6,240 bases of DNA from an uncultured Elusimicrobiales bacterium (lineage in GTDB: Bacteria; Elusimicrobiota; Elusimicrobia; Elusimicrobiales; Elusimicrobiaceae): positions 1 through 6,240 of the forward strand of contig CALUZE010000082.1 of assembly GCA_944325235.1 (NCBI GenBank), written 5' to 3'. This document shows positions 1 through 5,824 of this stretch, one piece after another; position 1 is the first letter of the stretch, and the number at the start of each line of letters is the position of its first letter. Made by a program: the position numbers and the translations under genes. The notes beneath the pieces were generated by a model, which searched no databases, was not told the origin of the DNA, and worked only from the letters and a program-made list of their open reading frames with translations.

Positions 1-1277
1 CCATTATGGTGGGCACCGGCCGTGCGGCCCGGTTGGGCATTTTGGTCAAATCGGCCGCCGCGCTGGAAAGGGCGTACAAGGTGACTACCGTGGTGCTGGA
101 TAAAACCGGCACCGTCACTTCCGGCCAAATGCGGGTGGCCCGCGTGCTTCCGGCCGAGGGCGTGACGGAAGAACAACTCCTCAGCCAGGCGGCCTCGCTG
201 GAGCATTTTTCGCAGCATCCGTTTGCGCGGGCGCTGTGTGCATATGCCGAAGTAAAGAAAACCCCGCTGTTGCAGGCGGCCGAGTTTGAATTGCTGCCGG
301 GCCGCGGCGTGCGCGCCCGCGAAGGGAAAGACGTTTTGGCGGGCGGCAATTTGGCCTATATGCAGGAGTTGGGTGTAGCGGTGCCGGACGGGGATAAACA
401 GTTGTCCGCCGAAGCCGCCGAAGGACGGACGCCGCTTTTCTTTGCGCGCGGCAAACGGTTTTTGGGGACGGTATCTTTTTCGGACACGATTAAACCCACT
501 TCCGCCGCGGCGGTAAGTATGCTTCAAAAAATGCGGCTTCACGTCATTTTGCTTACTGGGGACAATGAACTGACTGCCCGCCGCGTGGCACAGGATACCG
601 GCATAGAAGACGTGATTGCCGGCGTACTGCCGCAGGATAAAGAAGCCGTGGTGCGCCGCCTGCAAAACGAAGGCGCCGTGGTGGCTATGGCGGGGGACGG
701 CGTGAACGACGCGCCGGCTTTGGTGCGCGCCGATGTAGGGATTGCCTTGGGCGCGGGCACGGACGTGGCGGTGGAGTCGGCCGATATCGTGCTGATGAAG
801 GACGATTTAACCGGCGTGGCCACGGCCTTGCAGCTTAGCCGGGCCGTCTTGCGCAATATCAAACAAAATTTGTTTTGGGCGTTTATTTACAACGTACTGG
901 GCATACCGCTGGCGGCGGGGGTATTGTACCTGCCGTTCGGGTGGAAATTAAGCCCGATGTTTGCGGCGGCCGCAATGAGCTTAAGCTCCGTGTGCGTGGT
1001 AAGCAATGCGCTGCGGCTGCGGTTCTTCAAGCCGGCGCGCTTGTCCCAAAAACAAAAACAGGGGAAATGTATGCATAAGACATTAATTATTGAAGGAATG
1101 GTTTGCCAACATTGTGCCGGCCGCGTGGAGCGCGCGCTAAATGCGCTGCCCGGCGTGCAGGCCAAAGTGAATTTAAGCCAAAAATGCGCCGAGGTGGAAA
1201 GCGCCGGCGCACTGGATGACGAAGCCCTCAAAAAAGCCGTGCAGGACGCCGGCTACGAGGTCGTGGCCATCCGCTAA
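1..1277 (+). CDS. copA: Cu(+)-exporting P1B-type ATPase, C-terminal part, with a C-terminal HMA copper-binding domain (5' end outside window)
   Basis: ATP-driven export of Cu(+) across the cytoplasmic membrane. The gene is cut by the left edge; the frame is open from the first codon (3-5), so the ATG at 6 is not the true start. Counting from that ATG as residue 1: the phosphorylation motif DKTGT has its aspartate at D32; the nucleotide-binding HP motif is H71-P72 and the GxG motif G99-G101; TGDN is at 184-187 and GDGVNDAP at 230-237. Two C-terminal membrane segments follow: about 288-310, with the Y295-N296 pair, and about 316-335, with MxxSS at M324-S328. YN and MxxSS are signatures of the Cu(+)/Ag(+) subgroup (established family knowledge). 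After a polar linker (about 344-355) comes an HMA domain with the metal site C367-Q-H-C370. HMA domains more often lie at the N-terminus; whether one is also there cannot be seen. The CPC membrane motif is also outside the window. Ag(+) is an alternative or additional substrate. A strong terminator follows the stop codon at 1275-1277. Confidence 0.95.
   Translation, partial: IMVGTGRAARLGILVKSAAALERAYKVTTVVLDKTGTVTSGQMRVARVLPAEGVTEEQLLSQAASLEHFSQHPFARALCAYAEVKKTPLLQAAEFELLPGRGVRAREGKDVLAGGNLAYMQELGVAVPDGDKQLSAEAAEGRTPLFFARGKRFLGTVSFSDTIKPTSAAAVSMLQKMRLHVILLTGDNELTARRVAQDTGIEDVIAGVLPQDKEAVVRRLQNEGAVVAMAGDGVNDAPALVRADVGIALGAGTDVAVESADIVLMKDDLTGVATALQLSRAVLRNIKQNLFWAFIYNVLGIPLAAGVLYLPFGWKLSPMFAAAAMSLSSVCVVSNALRLRFFKPARLSQKQKQGKCMHKTLIIEGMVCQHCAGRVERALNALPGVQAKVNLSQKCAEVESAGALDDEALKKAVQDAGYEVVAIR
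1071..1277 (+). other. CopZ-like HMA domain with a possible internal translation start
   Basis: The last 68 codons of the copA frame encode a complete heavy-metal-associated domain with GMVCQHC as the metal loop (the two cysteines bind Cu(+)) and the usual LPGV segment after the first helix. It begins at an ATG (1071) preceded by AGGGG at 1060-1064 with a 6-nt spacer, so ribosomes could start here. A 68-residue product would match the size of free CopZ copper chaperones, which are about 68-69 residues (family knowledge). No stop codon separates it from the ATPase, so the sequence as given encodes a fusion; separate translation is inference. An overlapping out-of-frame ATG at 1067 ends after three codons and could interfere. 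Confidence 0.45.
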
Positions 1278-1295
1278 AAGGCTTTGCAAACCGAG

Positions 1296-1326
1296 GGCCG
1301 GGTTCCTGCGGGATCCGGCCTTTTTT
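1296..1326 (+). terminator. Intrinsic terminator of copA
   Basis: An 11-bp stem (1296-1306 with 1310-1320, two G-U pairs) closes a 3-nt loop; the outer arms are GGCCGG and CCGGCC. Six T residues (1321-1326) follow directly. It lies 18 bases after the copA stop codon and should separate copA from nadE. Confidence 0.9.
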
Positions 1327-1366
1327 GTGCTAAAGGGGCAGGGCGGATTTTTCTTTGCGTCAGAAT

Positions 1367-1375
1367 TGATAGAAT
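1367..1375 (+). promoter_or_regulatory. Probable extended -10 promoter of nadE
   Basis: TGATAGAAT combines the extended -10 TG, one spacer base, and TAGAAT (five of six matches to TATAAT). No good -35 box sits at 16-18 bases upstream, which is acceptable for extended -10 promoters. Transcription would begin near 1382 and give a leader of about 29 bases that contains the Shine-Dalgarno. The upstream terminator makes a separate nadE promoter likely. The assignment rests on pattern only. Confidence 0.45.
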
Positions 1376-1391
1376 AAAAGAAAGACCCCGT

Positions 1392-1404
1392 AAGGAGCAA
1401 GGAG
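1392..1404 (+). promoter_or_regulatory. Doubled Shine-Dalgarno of nadE
   Basis: AAGGAG occurs twice, at 1392-1397 and 1399-1404. The second copy lies 6 bases from the ATG at 1411, an ideal spacing, and it fixes this ATG as the start. The first copy may act as a standby site; that is inference. Confidence 0.75.
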
Positions 1405-1410
1405 CTAGTT

Positions 1411-3342
1411 ATGAATGATTTTGGTTTTGTAAAAGTGGCCGCGTGTGTGCCGTCCGTCAAAGTGGCGGACCCGGCCTATAACGCCGCCCAGTTGGAAGCC
1501 TGCCTCATCCGCGCGGCGCAGGAAGGGGTGCGCGCGGTAGTGTTCCCGGAGCTGTGCGTGACGGGTTACACGTGCGGCGATTTATTTTTAAAACCCTTGC
1601 TCTTGGACGCGGCCGAACGCGTGTTGGCCGCTCTGCTGCGCCGGACGGAAAGTTTGGATGTGGTATTCATGGCGGGGCTTCCGGTGCGGGCGGGCAGTGC
1701 GCTGTTAAACGCGGCCGCCGTGTGCTACCGGGGCGAGATTTTGGGAGTTGTGCCCAAAACGCATTTGCCCAACTATAAAGAATTTTACGAACAGCGCTGG
1801 TTTACGTCCGCCTTGGAATGGGGCGGCGGAGAAGTGGAGCTGTGCGGGCAGACGGTGCCGGCGGGAACGGATTTATTGTTCTCGGCGGGCGGAATGAATT
1901 TTGGCGTGGAAATTTGCGAAGATTTGTGGGCCGTAGTGCCGCCTTCTTCGCGCCTGGCGTTGCAGGGGGCGGATGTGATTTTTAACCTGTCTGCCAGCAA
2001 CGCGTTGGCGGGCAAACACGCGTATGTGCGCCAATTGGTGGAACACCAGTCGGCCCGGTGTTTGTGCGGGTATGTGTACGCCTCGTGCGGGTTTGGCGAG
2101 TCCACCACCGACGTCGTGTTTGGCGGCAATGCGCTGATTTACGAAAACGGCACGCCGCTCGCTTTTTCGGAACGGTTCTCGCTGGAGCCGCAGCTTATCT
2201 GTGCGGAAATAGACGTGGAACGGTTGCGCACGGAACGCACCGTCAGCACCACGTTCCGCTCGGACGCGGCGCTGGAAGCCGCGGAACCGTACGAACAGAT
2301 TGAAACGGGTATGCCGTCCGTACCGGTGATGCATTTATCGCGCTATATTTCGCCGCTGCCGTTTGTGCCCAAAGGCAATACGCTAAACGAAAACTGCCAG
2401 GAAATTTTTAACATTCAGGTAACGGGCTTGGCCACACGCCTGACGGCCGCCCGCGCCAAAACGGCCGTGGTGGGCGTTTCGGGCGGGTTGGATTCCACGT
2501 TGGCGTTATTGGTGTGCGCGCAAACCTTTGACAAGCTGGGGCTGCCGCGCAAAAACATCATCGGCGTGACGATGCCCGGTTTCGGCACGACAGACCGCAC
2601 GTATCAAAACGCCCAGGCGCTGATGAAAAATTTAGGCATTACGCGGCGGGAAGTGAACATTAAAAAAGCCTGCCAACAACACTTCAGCGATATCGGCCAC
2701 GACGAAAACCAAAAAGACGTCACGTACGAAAACACCCAAGCGCGCGAACGCACGCAAGTGCTGATGGACATTGCCAACCAGACGGGAGGGATTGTCATCG
2801 GGACGGGGGATTTGTCCGAACTGGCGCTCGGCTGGGCCACGTACAACGGGGACCATATGTCCATGTACGGGGTGAATGCGGGAGTGCCCAAAACGTTGGT
2901 GCGCTCGCTCGTGTCGTGGGCGGCCCAGCACGAAACCGGCAAAAAGACGCAAGCCGTGCTGGCCGATATTGTAGACACGCCCATCAGCCCCGAATTATTG
3001 CCCGCCGCCAAGGACGGCAAAATCGCCCAAAAAACCGAAGACTTGGTGGGACCGTACGAACTGCACGATTTCTTTCTGTTCTACTTTTTGCGTTACGGGT
3101 TCGGCCCGGCCAAAATCTACTTTTTGGCCCGCCAGGCGTTTGACAAAAAATTCACGCCGGCCGTTATCAAAAAATGGCTGCAGGTGTTTTTCCGCCGTTT
3201 CTTTGCCCAGCAGTTTAAACGCTCCTGCCTGCCCGACGGACCAAAGGTGGGTTCGGTGGCACTTTCGCCGCGGGGCGATTGGCGTATGCCCAGCGACGCC
3301 AGTGCACAAGCCTGGCTGGCGGAGGCCGAAAGCTTGCGTTAA
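1411..3342 (+). CDS. nadE: Glutamine-dependent NAD+ synthetase
   Basis: Catalyses the last step of NAD+ synthesis in the cytoplasm: nicotinic acid adenine dinucleotide is adenylated with ATP and amidated with ammonia taken from glutamine. The 643-residue protein has two domains. Residues about 7-275 form a nitrilase-type glutaminase with the triad E47 (FPELCVTGY), K116 (PKTHLPNY) and C169 (EICEDLW). Residues about 325-643 form the synthetase, with the ATP-binding loop SGGLDST at 357-363, GTGDLSELALGW at 464-475 and SPRGDWRMPSD near the C-terminus. From memory of the family, the layout and motifs match the long bacterial two-domain type typified by Mycobacterium tuberculosis NadE, and the length is near normal for it. 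All catalytic residues are present, so it should use glutamine and not depend on free ammonia. The start is supported by an ideally spaced Shine-Dalgarno. A terminator begins 7 bases after the stop. No NAD-related riboswitch or repressor site was recognised in the leader. Confidence 0.97.
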   Translation: MNDFGFVKVAACVPSVKVADPAYNAAQLEACLIRAAQEGVRAVVFPELCVTGYTCGDLFLKPLLLDAAERVLAALLRRTESLDVVFMAGLPVRAGSALLNAAAVCYRGEILGVVPKTHLPNYKEFYEQRWFTSALEWGGGEVELCGQTVPAGTDLLFSAGGMNFGVEICEDLWAVVPPSSRLALQGADVIFNLSASNALAGKHAYVRQLVEHQSARCLCGYVYASCGFGESTTDVVFGGNALIYENGTPLAFSERFSLEPQLICAEIDVERLRTERTVSTTFRSDAALEAAEPYEQIETGMPSVPVMHLSRYISPLPFVPKGNTLNENCQEIFNIQVTGLATRLTAARAKTAVVGVSGGLDSTLALLVCAQTFDKLGLPRKNIIGVTMPGFGTTDRTYQNAQALMKNLGITRREVNIKKACQQHFSDIGHDENQKDVTYENTQARERTQVLMDIANQTGGIVIGTGDLSELALGWATYNGDHMSMYGVNAGVPKTLVRSLVSWAAQHETGKKTQAVLADIVDTPISPELLPAAKDGKIAQKTEDLVGPYELHDFFLFYFLRYGFGPAKIYFLARQAFDKKFTPAVIKKWLQVFFRRFFAQQFKRSCLPDGPKVGSVALSPRGDWRMPSDASAQAWLAEAESLR

Positions 3343-3348
3343 CTTTTC

Positions 3349-3377
3349 CCGCCGCGCCGAAACGCGGCGGAATTTTT
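3349..3377 (+). terminator. Intrinsic terminator between nadE and cbrA
   Basis: A perfect 8-bp GC-only stem (3349-3356 with 3363-3370, arms CCGCCGCG and CGCGGCGG) closes a 6-nt loop and is followed by AATTTTT (3371-3377). The next gene's Shine-Dalgarno begins at 3379, so the terminator occupies most of the 46-base gap. It should cut transcription after nadE but could be leaky or conditional. Confidence 0.8.
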
Positions 3378-3388
3378 AGGGGGGAGAA

Positions 3389-4444
3389 ATGTTTGATGTA
3401 GCAGTTATCGGTTTGGGCCCGGCGGGCAGCACGTTGGCGCGGTTGTTAAACAACCCGAATGTGCTGTGTCTGGACAACAAAACCTTTCAGCCCGGCGGGT
3501 TTGAAAAACCTTGCGGCGGGCTGTTGGCGCCCGACGCCCAAAAAGCGTTGGCCCGGTTTGATTTGACGCTCCCCAAATCCGTATTGGTGGACCCGCAGCT
3601 TTTTGCCGTGCGCACGCTGGATTTAGCCTCGGGTCTTACCCGCCACTACCAGCGTTTTTACATCAATATGGACCGCCAAAAATTTGACCATTGGCTCCAA
3701 ACGCTTATTCCCGCTTCGGTCACGGTACAGCACGGGGCACAGGTTACGCGCCTGGCCCGCCGCCCGGACGGCTGTTTTGAAATTTGCTACCGCCAAGGCG
3801 GGCAGGAACATACCGCTCTGGCCCGACGCGTGGTGGGGGCGGACGGCGCGGATTCGCTGGTGCGCCGCACATTTTTCCCGCACCACCGGGTGCGCAGTTA
3901 TGTGGCGGTGCAGCAGTGGTTTGCCGAAACGCACACCAGCCCGTTTTATTCCTGCATTTTTGACCCGCGGGAAACCGATTGCTATGCCTGGTCCGTATCC
4001 AAGGACGGATATTTTATTTTTGGCGGGGCCTACCCGGCGGCGGATTGCCGGGCGCGGTTTGAACGCCAGAAAAAGGCATTGGAAAAGTGGGGCTTCCGCT
4101 TTGGAACGCCGCTTAAAACCGAAGCCTGCCGCGTGTTGCGCCCGGCGGGATGGAAAGATTTTTGCCTGGGGGAAAACGGCGTGTTTTTAATCGGCGAAGC
4201 CGCGGGACTCATCAGCCCCAGCAGCTTGGAAGGCATTTCCAGCGCGATGATTAGCGCACAAAAGTTGGCCGCTTCCCTGGGGGCGGAGCCGAGTGCGGCC
4301 GAACACCGCCGCTACGCACACGGCACCTGGGGGCTGCGGCTTAAGCTGTGGGGAAAATTGTTCAAATGTCCGTTTATGTACCAACCGTTTTTGCGCCGCT
4401 GCGTGATGCAAAGCGGGTTGGCCAGCATTTCCATTATTCACTAA
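3389..4444 (+). CDS. cbrA: FAD-dependent oxidoreductase of the geranylgeranyl-reductase type, CbrA-like
   Basis: A 351-residue flavoprotein. The N-terminus is a Rossmann FAD-binding fold with GLGPAG at 8-13. It is followed by the KPCGGLLAPDA segment (40-50) typical of geranylgeranyl-reductase-like proteins, GADGADSLVRR at 150-160, and a second FAD contact at 267-283 (LIGEAAGLISPSSLEGI), where the usual GD is GE. From memory, the protein follows E. coli CbrA closely along its whole length, including PCGGLLAPDAQ, QQWFAE, PFYSCIFD, SKDGYFIFGGAYP and LIGEAAG; CbrA is also about 354 residues. E. coli CbrA is controlled by CreBC and linked to colicin M tolerance; its substrate is not settled. Reduction of an isoprenoid or polyprenyl lipid is inference from the family. 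No signal peptide or clear membrane helix is seen. GGGGGGAG at 3379-3386 precedes the ATG at a rather short distance. No convincing promoter was found in the short gap, so transcription may come from inside nadE or by readthrough. Confidence 0.88.
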   Translation: MFDVAVIGLGPAGSTLARLLNNPNVLCLDNKTFQPGGFEKPCGGLLAPDAQKALARFDLTLPKSVLVDPQLFAVRTLDLASGLTRHYQRFYINMDRQKFDHWLQTLIPASVTVQHGAQVTRLARRPDGCFEICYRQGGQEHTALARRVVGADGADSLVRRTFFPHHRVRSYVAVQQWFAETHTSPFYSCIFDPRETDCYAWSVSKDGYFIFGGAYPAADCRARFERQKKALEKWGFRFGTPLKTEACRVLRPAGWKDFCLGENGVFLIGEAAGLISPSSLEGISSAMISAQKLAASLGAEPSAAEHRRYAHGTWGLRLKLWGKLFKCPFMYQPFLRRCVMQSGLASISIIH

Positions 4445-4464
4445 AATCGGTTGGAAGGCAAAGC

Positions 4465-4494
4465 AAAACCCCGGGGTGTTTCCCCGGGGTTTTT
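4465..4494 (+). terminator. Two-way terminator between cbrA and deoB
   Basis: A perfect 12-bp inverted repeat: AAAACCCCGGGG (4465-4476), loop TGTTT, CCCCGGGGTTTT (4482-4493), plus one more T. On the plus strand the stem ends in a T-run; on the minus strand the A-run at 4465-4468 becomes the T-run. It therefore serves convergent cbrA (stop 20 bases before) and deoB (stop 5 bases after). Confidence 0.92.
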
Positions 4495-4499
4495 AATGG

Positions 4500-5708
4500 T
4501 CAGTCGTTTAAAAAACTCTTACCGAACTTAAGCGGCGGCAATTTAAAGTAGTCCGCCAGGGTTTGCCCCAAGTCGGCGTACGTATCGCGTCCGCCCAGCG
4601 CCTGCGGCTTAATGCCGGGGCCGAACAAAATGACCGGCACGTGTTCGCGGGTGTGGTCGGTGCCTTTGTAGGCGGGGTCGCAGCCGTGGTCAGCCGTGAT
4701 GAAGGCGATGTCGCCTTCCTGCATTTGAGCGGCCAGTTCGGGCAGGCGGGAGTCAAAATATTCCAAGCCTTTGGCGTAGCCTTCCACGTCGCGGCGGTGG
4801 CCCCAGGTCATATCAAAATCCACAAAGTTGGTAAACACCAGGCTGAAGTCCGGCGCGGCGGCCGCCTGGGCCAGCGTAACGTCCCACAATTCTTCCAGGC
4901 CGGAGGCTTTCACCGCTTGGGTGATGCCCTGCTTGGCGAAAATGTCCGAAATTTTACCGACGGAGATAACCTCTCCGCCCGTTTCTTTTATTTCGTCCAG
5001 CACGGTTTTCATCGGCGGTTTGACGGAATAATCGTGGCGGTTTTTGGTGCGTTTAAATTCGCCTTTCTTTTCGCCTTCAAACGGGCGGGCAATCACGCGG
5101 GCGATGTTGTAGGGCGCCACGTGTTTGAACGCAATTTCGCACACTTTGTACAGGCGGTCCAGCCCGAAGTGCTTTTCGTGCGCGGCGATTTGGAATACGC
5201 TGTCTGCGGACGTGTAGCAAATGGGTTTGCCGGTTTTGATATGTTCTTCGCCCAGCTCGTCAATAATCACGGTGCCGGAAGCGGCTTTGTTGCCCAAGAT
5301 GCCGGGCAGGCCGGCTTCGGTGCAGATTTTTTCAATCAGTTCCGGCGGGAAGGAGGGATAATCGGGTTTAAAATAACCCCATTCAAATTCCACCGGCGAG
5401 CCGGCCATTTCCCAGTGGCCGGAGGACGTGTCCTTGCCGTGGCTGATTTCGCGCATAAAACCGTATTTGGAAGGCAGCGTCACTTTGGCGCCGTTCTGCG
5501 GGCCGGCCAGCGGCATTTTGCCGCAGGAAGCCTGCGCGGCTTTGAGCAGCCCCAAAGCGGCCAAATTGGGCACTTTCAGCCCGCCGCGTACGGCGGCAAT
5601 GTGCCCCAGGGTGTTGGCGCCTTCGTCGCCAAAGCGGGCGGCGTCTTCGGCGCCTCCTAATCCAAAAGAGTCCATCATCAAAATTACGGCGCGTCCTTTT
5701 TTAGTCAT
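4500..5708 (-). CDS. deoB: Phosphopentomutase
   Basis: Interconverts (deoxy)ribose 1-phosphate and (deoxy)ribose 5-phosphate in the cytoplasm, linking nucleoside breakdown or salvage with the pentose phosphate pathway. The 402-residue length fits the DeoB family (about 390-407). It belongs to the alkaline-phosphatase metalloenzyme superfamily. Comparison from memory with the Bacillus cereus enzyme places the two-metal ligands at D13 (MMDSFG), D299 and H304 (VDFDMTWGHRRD), D340-H341 (TADHG) and H352 (GTDHTREH), and the phosphorylated threonine at T94 (GKDTSSGHW). The cap domain includes GNKAASGT (139-146) and YTSADSVFQIAAHE (165-178). All key residues are present. The frame stays open upstream to an ATG at 5813, but the start at 5708 is chosen: it has a GGAGG at 5713-5717, the family begins here, and the likely promoter lies inside the longer version. 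Other deo genes (deoA, deoC, deoD) are not adjacent in this window. Confidence 0.97.
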   Translation of the reverse strand: MTKKGRAVILMMDSFGLGGAEDAARFGDEGANTLGHIAAVRGGLKVPNLAALGLLKAAQASCGKMPLAGPQNGAKVTLPSKYGFMREISHGKDTSSGHWEMAGSPVEFEWGYFKPDYPSFPPELIEKICTEAGLPGILGNKAASGTVIIDELGEEHIKTGKPICYTSADSVFQIAAHEKHFGLDRLYKVCEIAFKHVAPYNIARVIARPFEGEKKGEFKRTKNRHDYSVKPPMKTVLDEIKETGGEVISVGKISDIFAKQGITQAVKASGLEELWDVTLAQAAAAPDFSLVFTNFVDFDMTWGHRRDVEGYAKGLEYFDSRLPELAAQMQEGDIAFITADHGCDPAYKGTDHTREHVPVILFGPGIKPQALGGRDTYADLGQTLADYFKLPPLKFGKSFLND

Positions 5709-5712
5709 AGAT

Positions 5713-5717
5713 CCTCC
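5713..5717 (-). promoter_or_regulatory. Shine-Dalgarno of deoB (decides the start)
   Basis: Read on the minus strand, GGAGG lies 4 bases before the ATG whose first base is 5708. It supports this start over the ATG at 5813, which would add 35 residues with no family counterpart. Confidence 0.85.
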
Positions 5718-5730
5718 GGGCTTTTCTTTT

Positions 5731-5736
5731 ATTATA
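5731..5736 (-). promoter_or_regulatory. Probable -10 box of the deoB promoter
   Basis: On the minus strand this is a perfect TATAAT. Transcription would start near 5724 and give a leader of about 15 bases holding the Shine-Dalgarno. No clear -35 box is present at 16-18 bases; the nearest TTGACA-like sequence (TGGACG, plus-strand positions 5757-5762) is about 20 bases away. Weak -35 boxes are common at activator-dependent promoters. Confidence 0.6.
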
Positions 5737-5749
5737 CCCCAATTTGGGG
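5737..5749. promoter_or_regulatory. Palindrome in the deoB promoter, possible operator
   Basis: CCCCAA-T-TTGGGG is a perfect 6-bp inverted repeat around one central base. It directly abuts the -10 box of deoB, in the spacer where a repressor would block RNA polymerase. No cognate regulator is visible in the window. The site is short and could be chance. Confidence 0.35.
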
Positions 5750-5796
5750 CGGTTGCGTCCAGTGCGTTTTGGGTGCGAGCTGCGGCCGGTAAAATG

Positions 5797-5805
5797 TGAT
5801 ATGAT
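5797..5805 (+). promoter_or_regulatory. Probable extended -10 promoter of the right-edge gene
   Basis: TGATATGAT contains the extended -10 TG, one base, then TATGAT (five of six matches to TATAAT). There is no recognisable -35 box. Transcription would begin near 5812, leaving a leader of about 13 bases that contains the Shine-Dalgarno at 5815-5821. Its form mirrors the element before nadE. Confidence 0.5.
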
Positions 5806-5824
5806 ATATCCACAAGGGGGGTGT

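Noticed and set aside
875..1078. Plus-strand open frame overlapping the end of copA, including the ATG at 1067
   Set aside because: It lies inside the conserved membrane segments of copA in another frame and has no ribosome binding site or motif at its start.
1327..1410. Possible riboswitch or leader structure before nadE (GGGG at 1335-1338 against CCCC at 1386-1389)
   Set aside because: Only four pairs, far apart, with one arm upstream of the likely transcription start; no known NAD riboswitch core was recognised.
1873..2334. Minus-strand open frame opposite nadE
   Set aside because: It is the shadow of the conserved glutaminase domain, arginine-rich and without family features.
3684..4190. 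Plus-strand open frame of 168 codons inside cbrA
   Set aside because: It is out of frame with a well-matched flavoprotein and has no start signals.
4563..5660. Long plus-strand open frame (365 codons) opposite deoB
   Set aside because: It is antisense to a certain gene with all catalytic residues. Such shadow frames are common in G+C-rich genes, and its protein shows no recognisable motif.
5798..5810. GATAT repeated directly and the palindrome GATATATC over the right-edge promoter
   Set aside because: Low-complexity AT sequence expected around a -10 box; too short to argue for an operator.
5709..5813. Upstream extension of deoB to an ATG at 5813
   Set aside because: It adds 35 residues without family match, lacks a Shine-Dalgarno, and covers the likely deoB promoter and the -10 of the divergent gene. 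The start at 5708 has a well-placed GGAGG.
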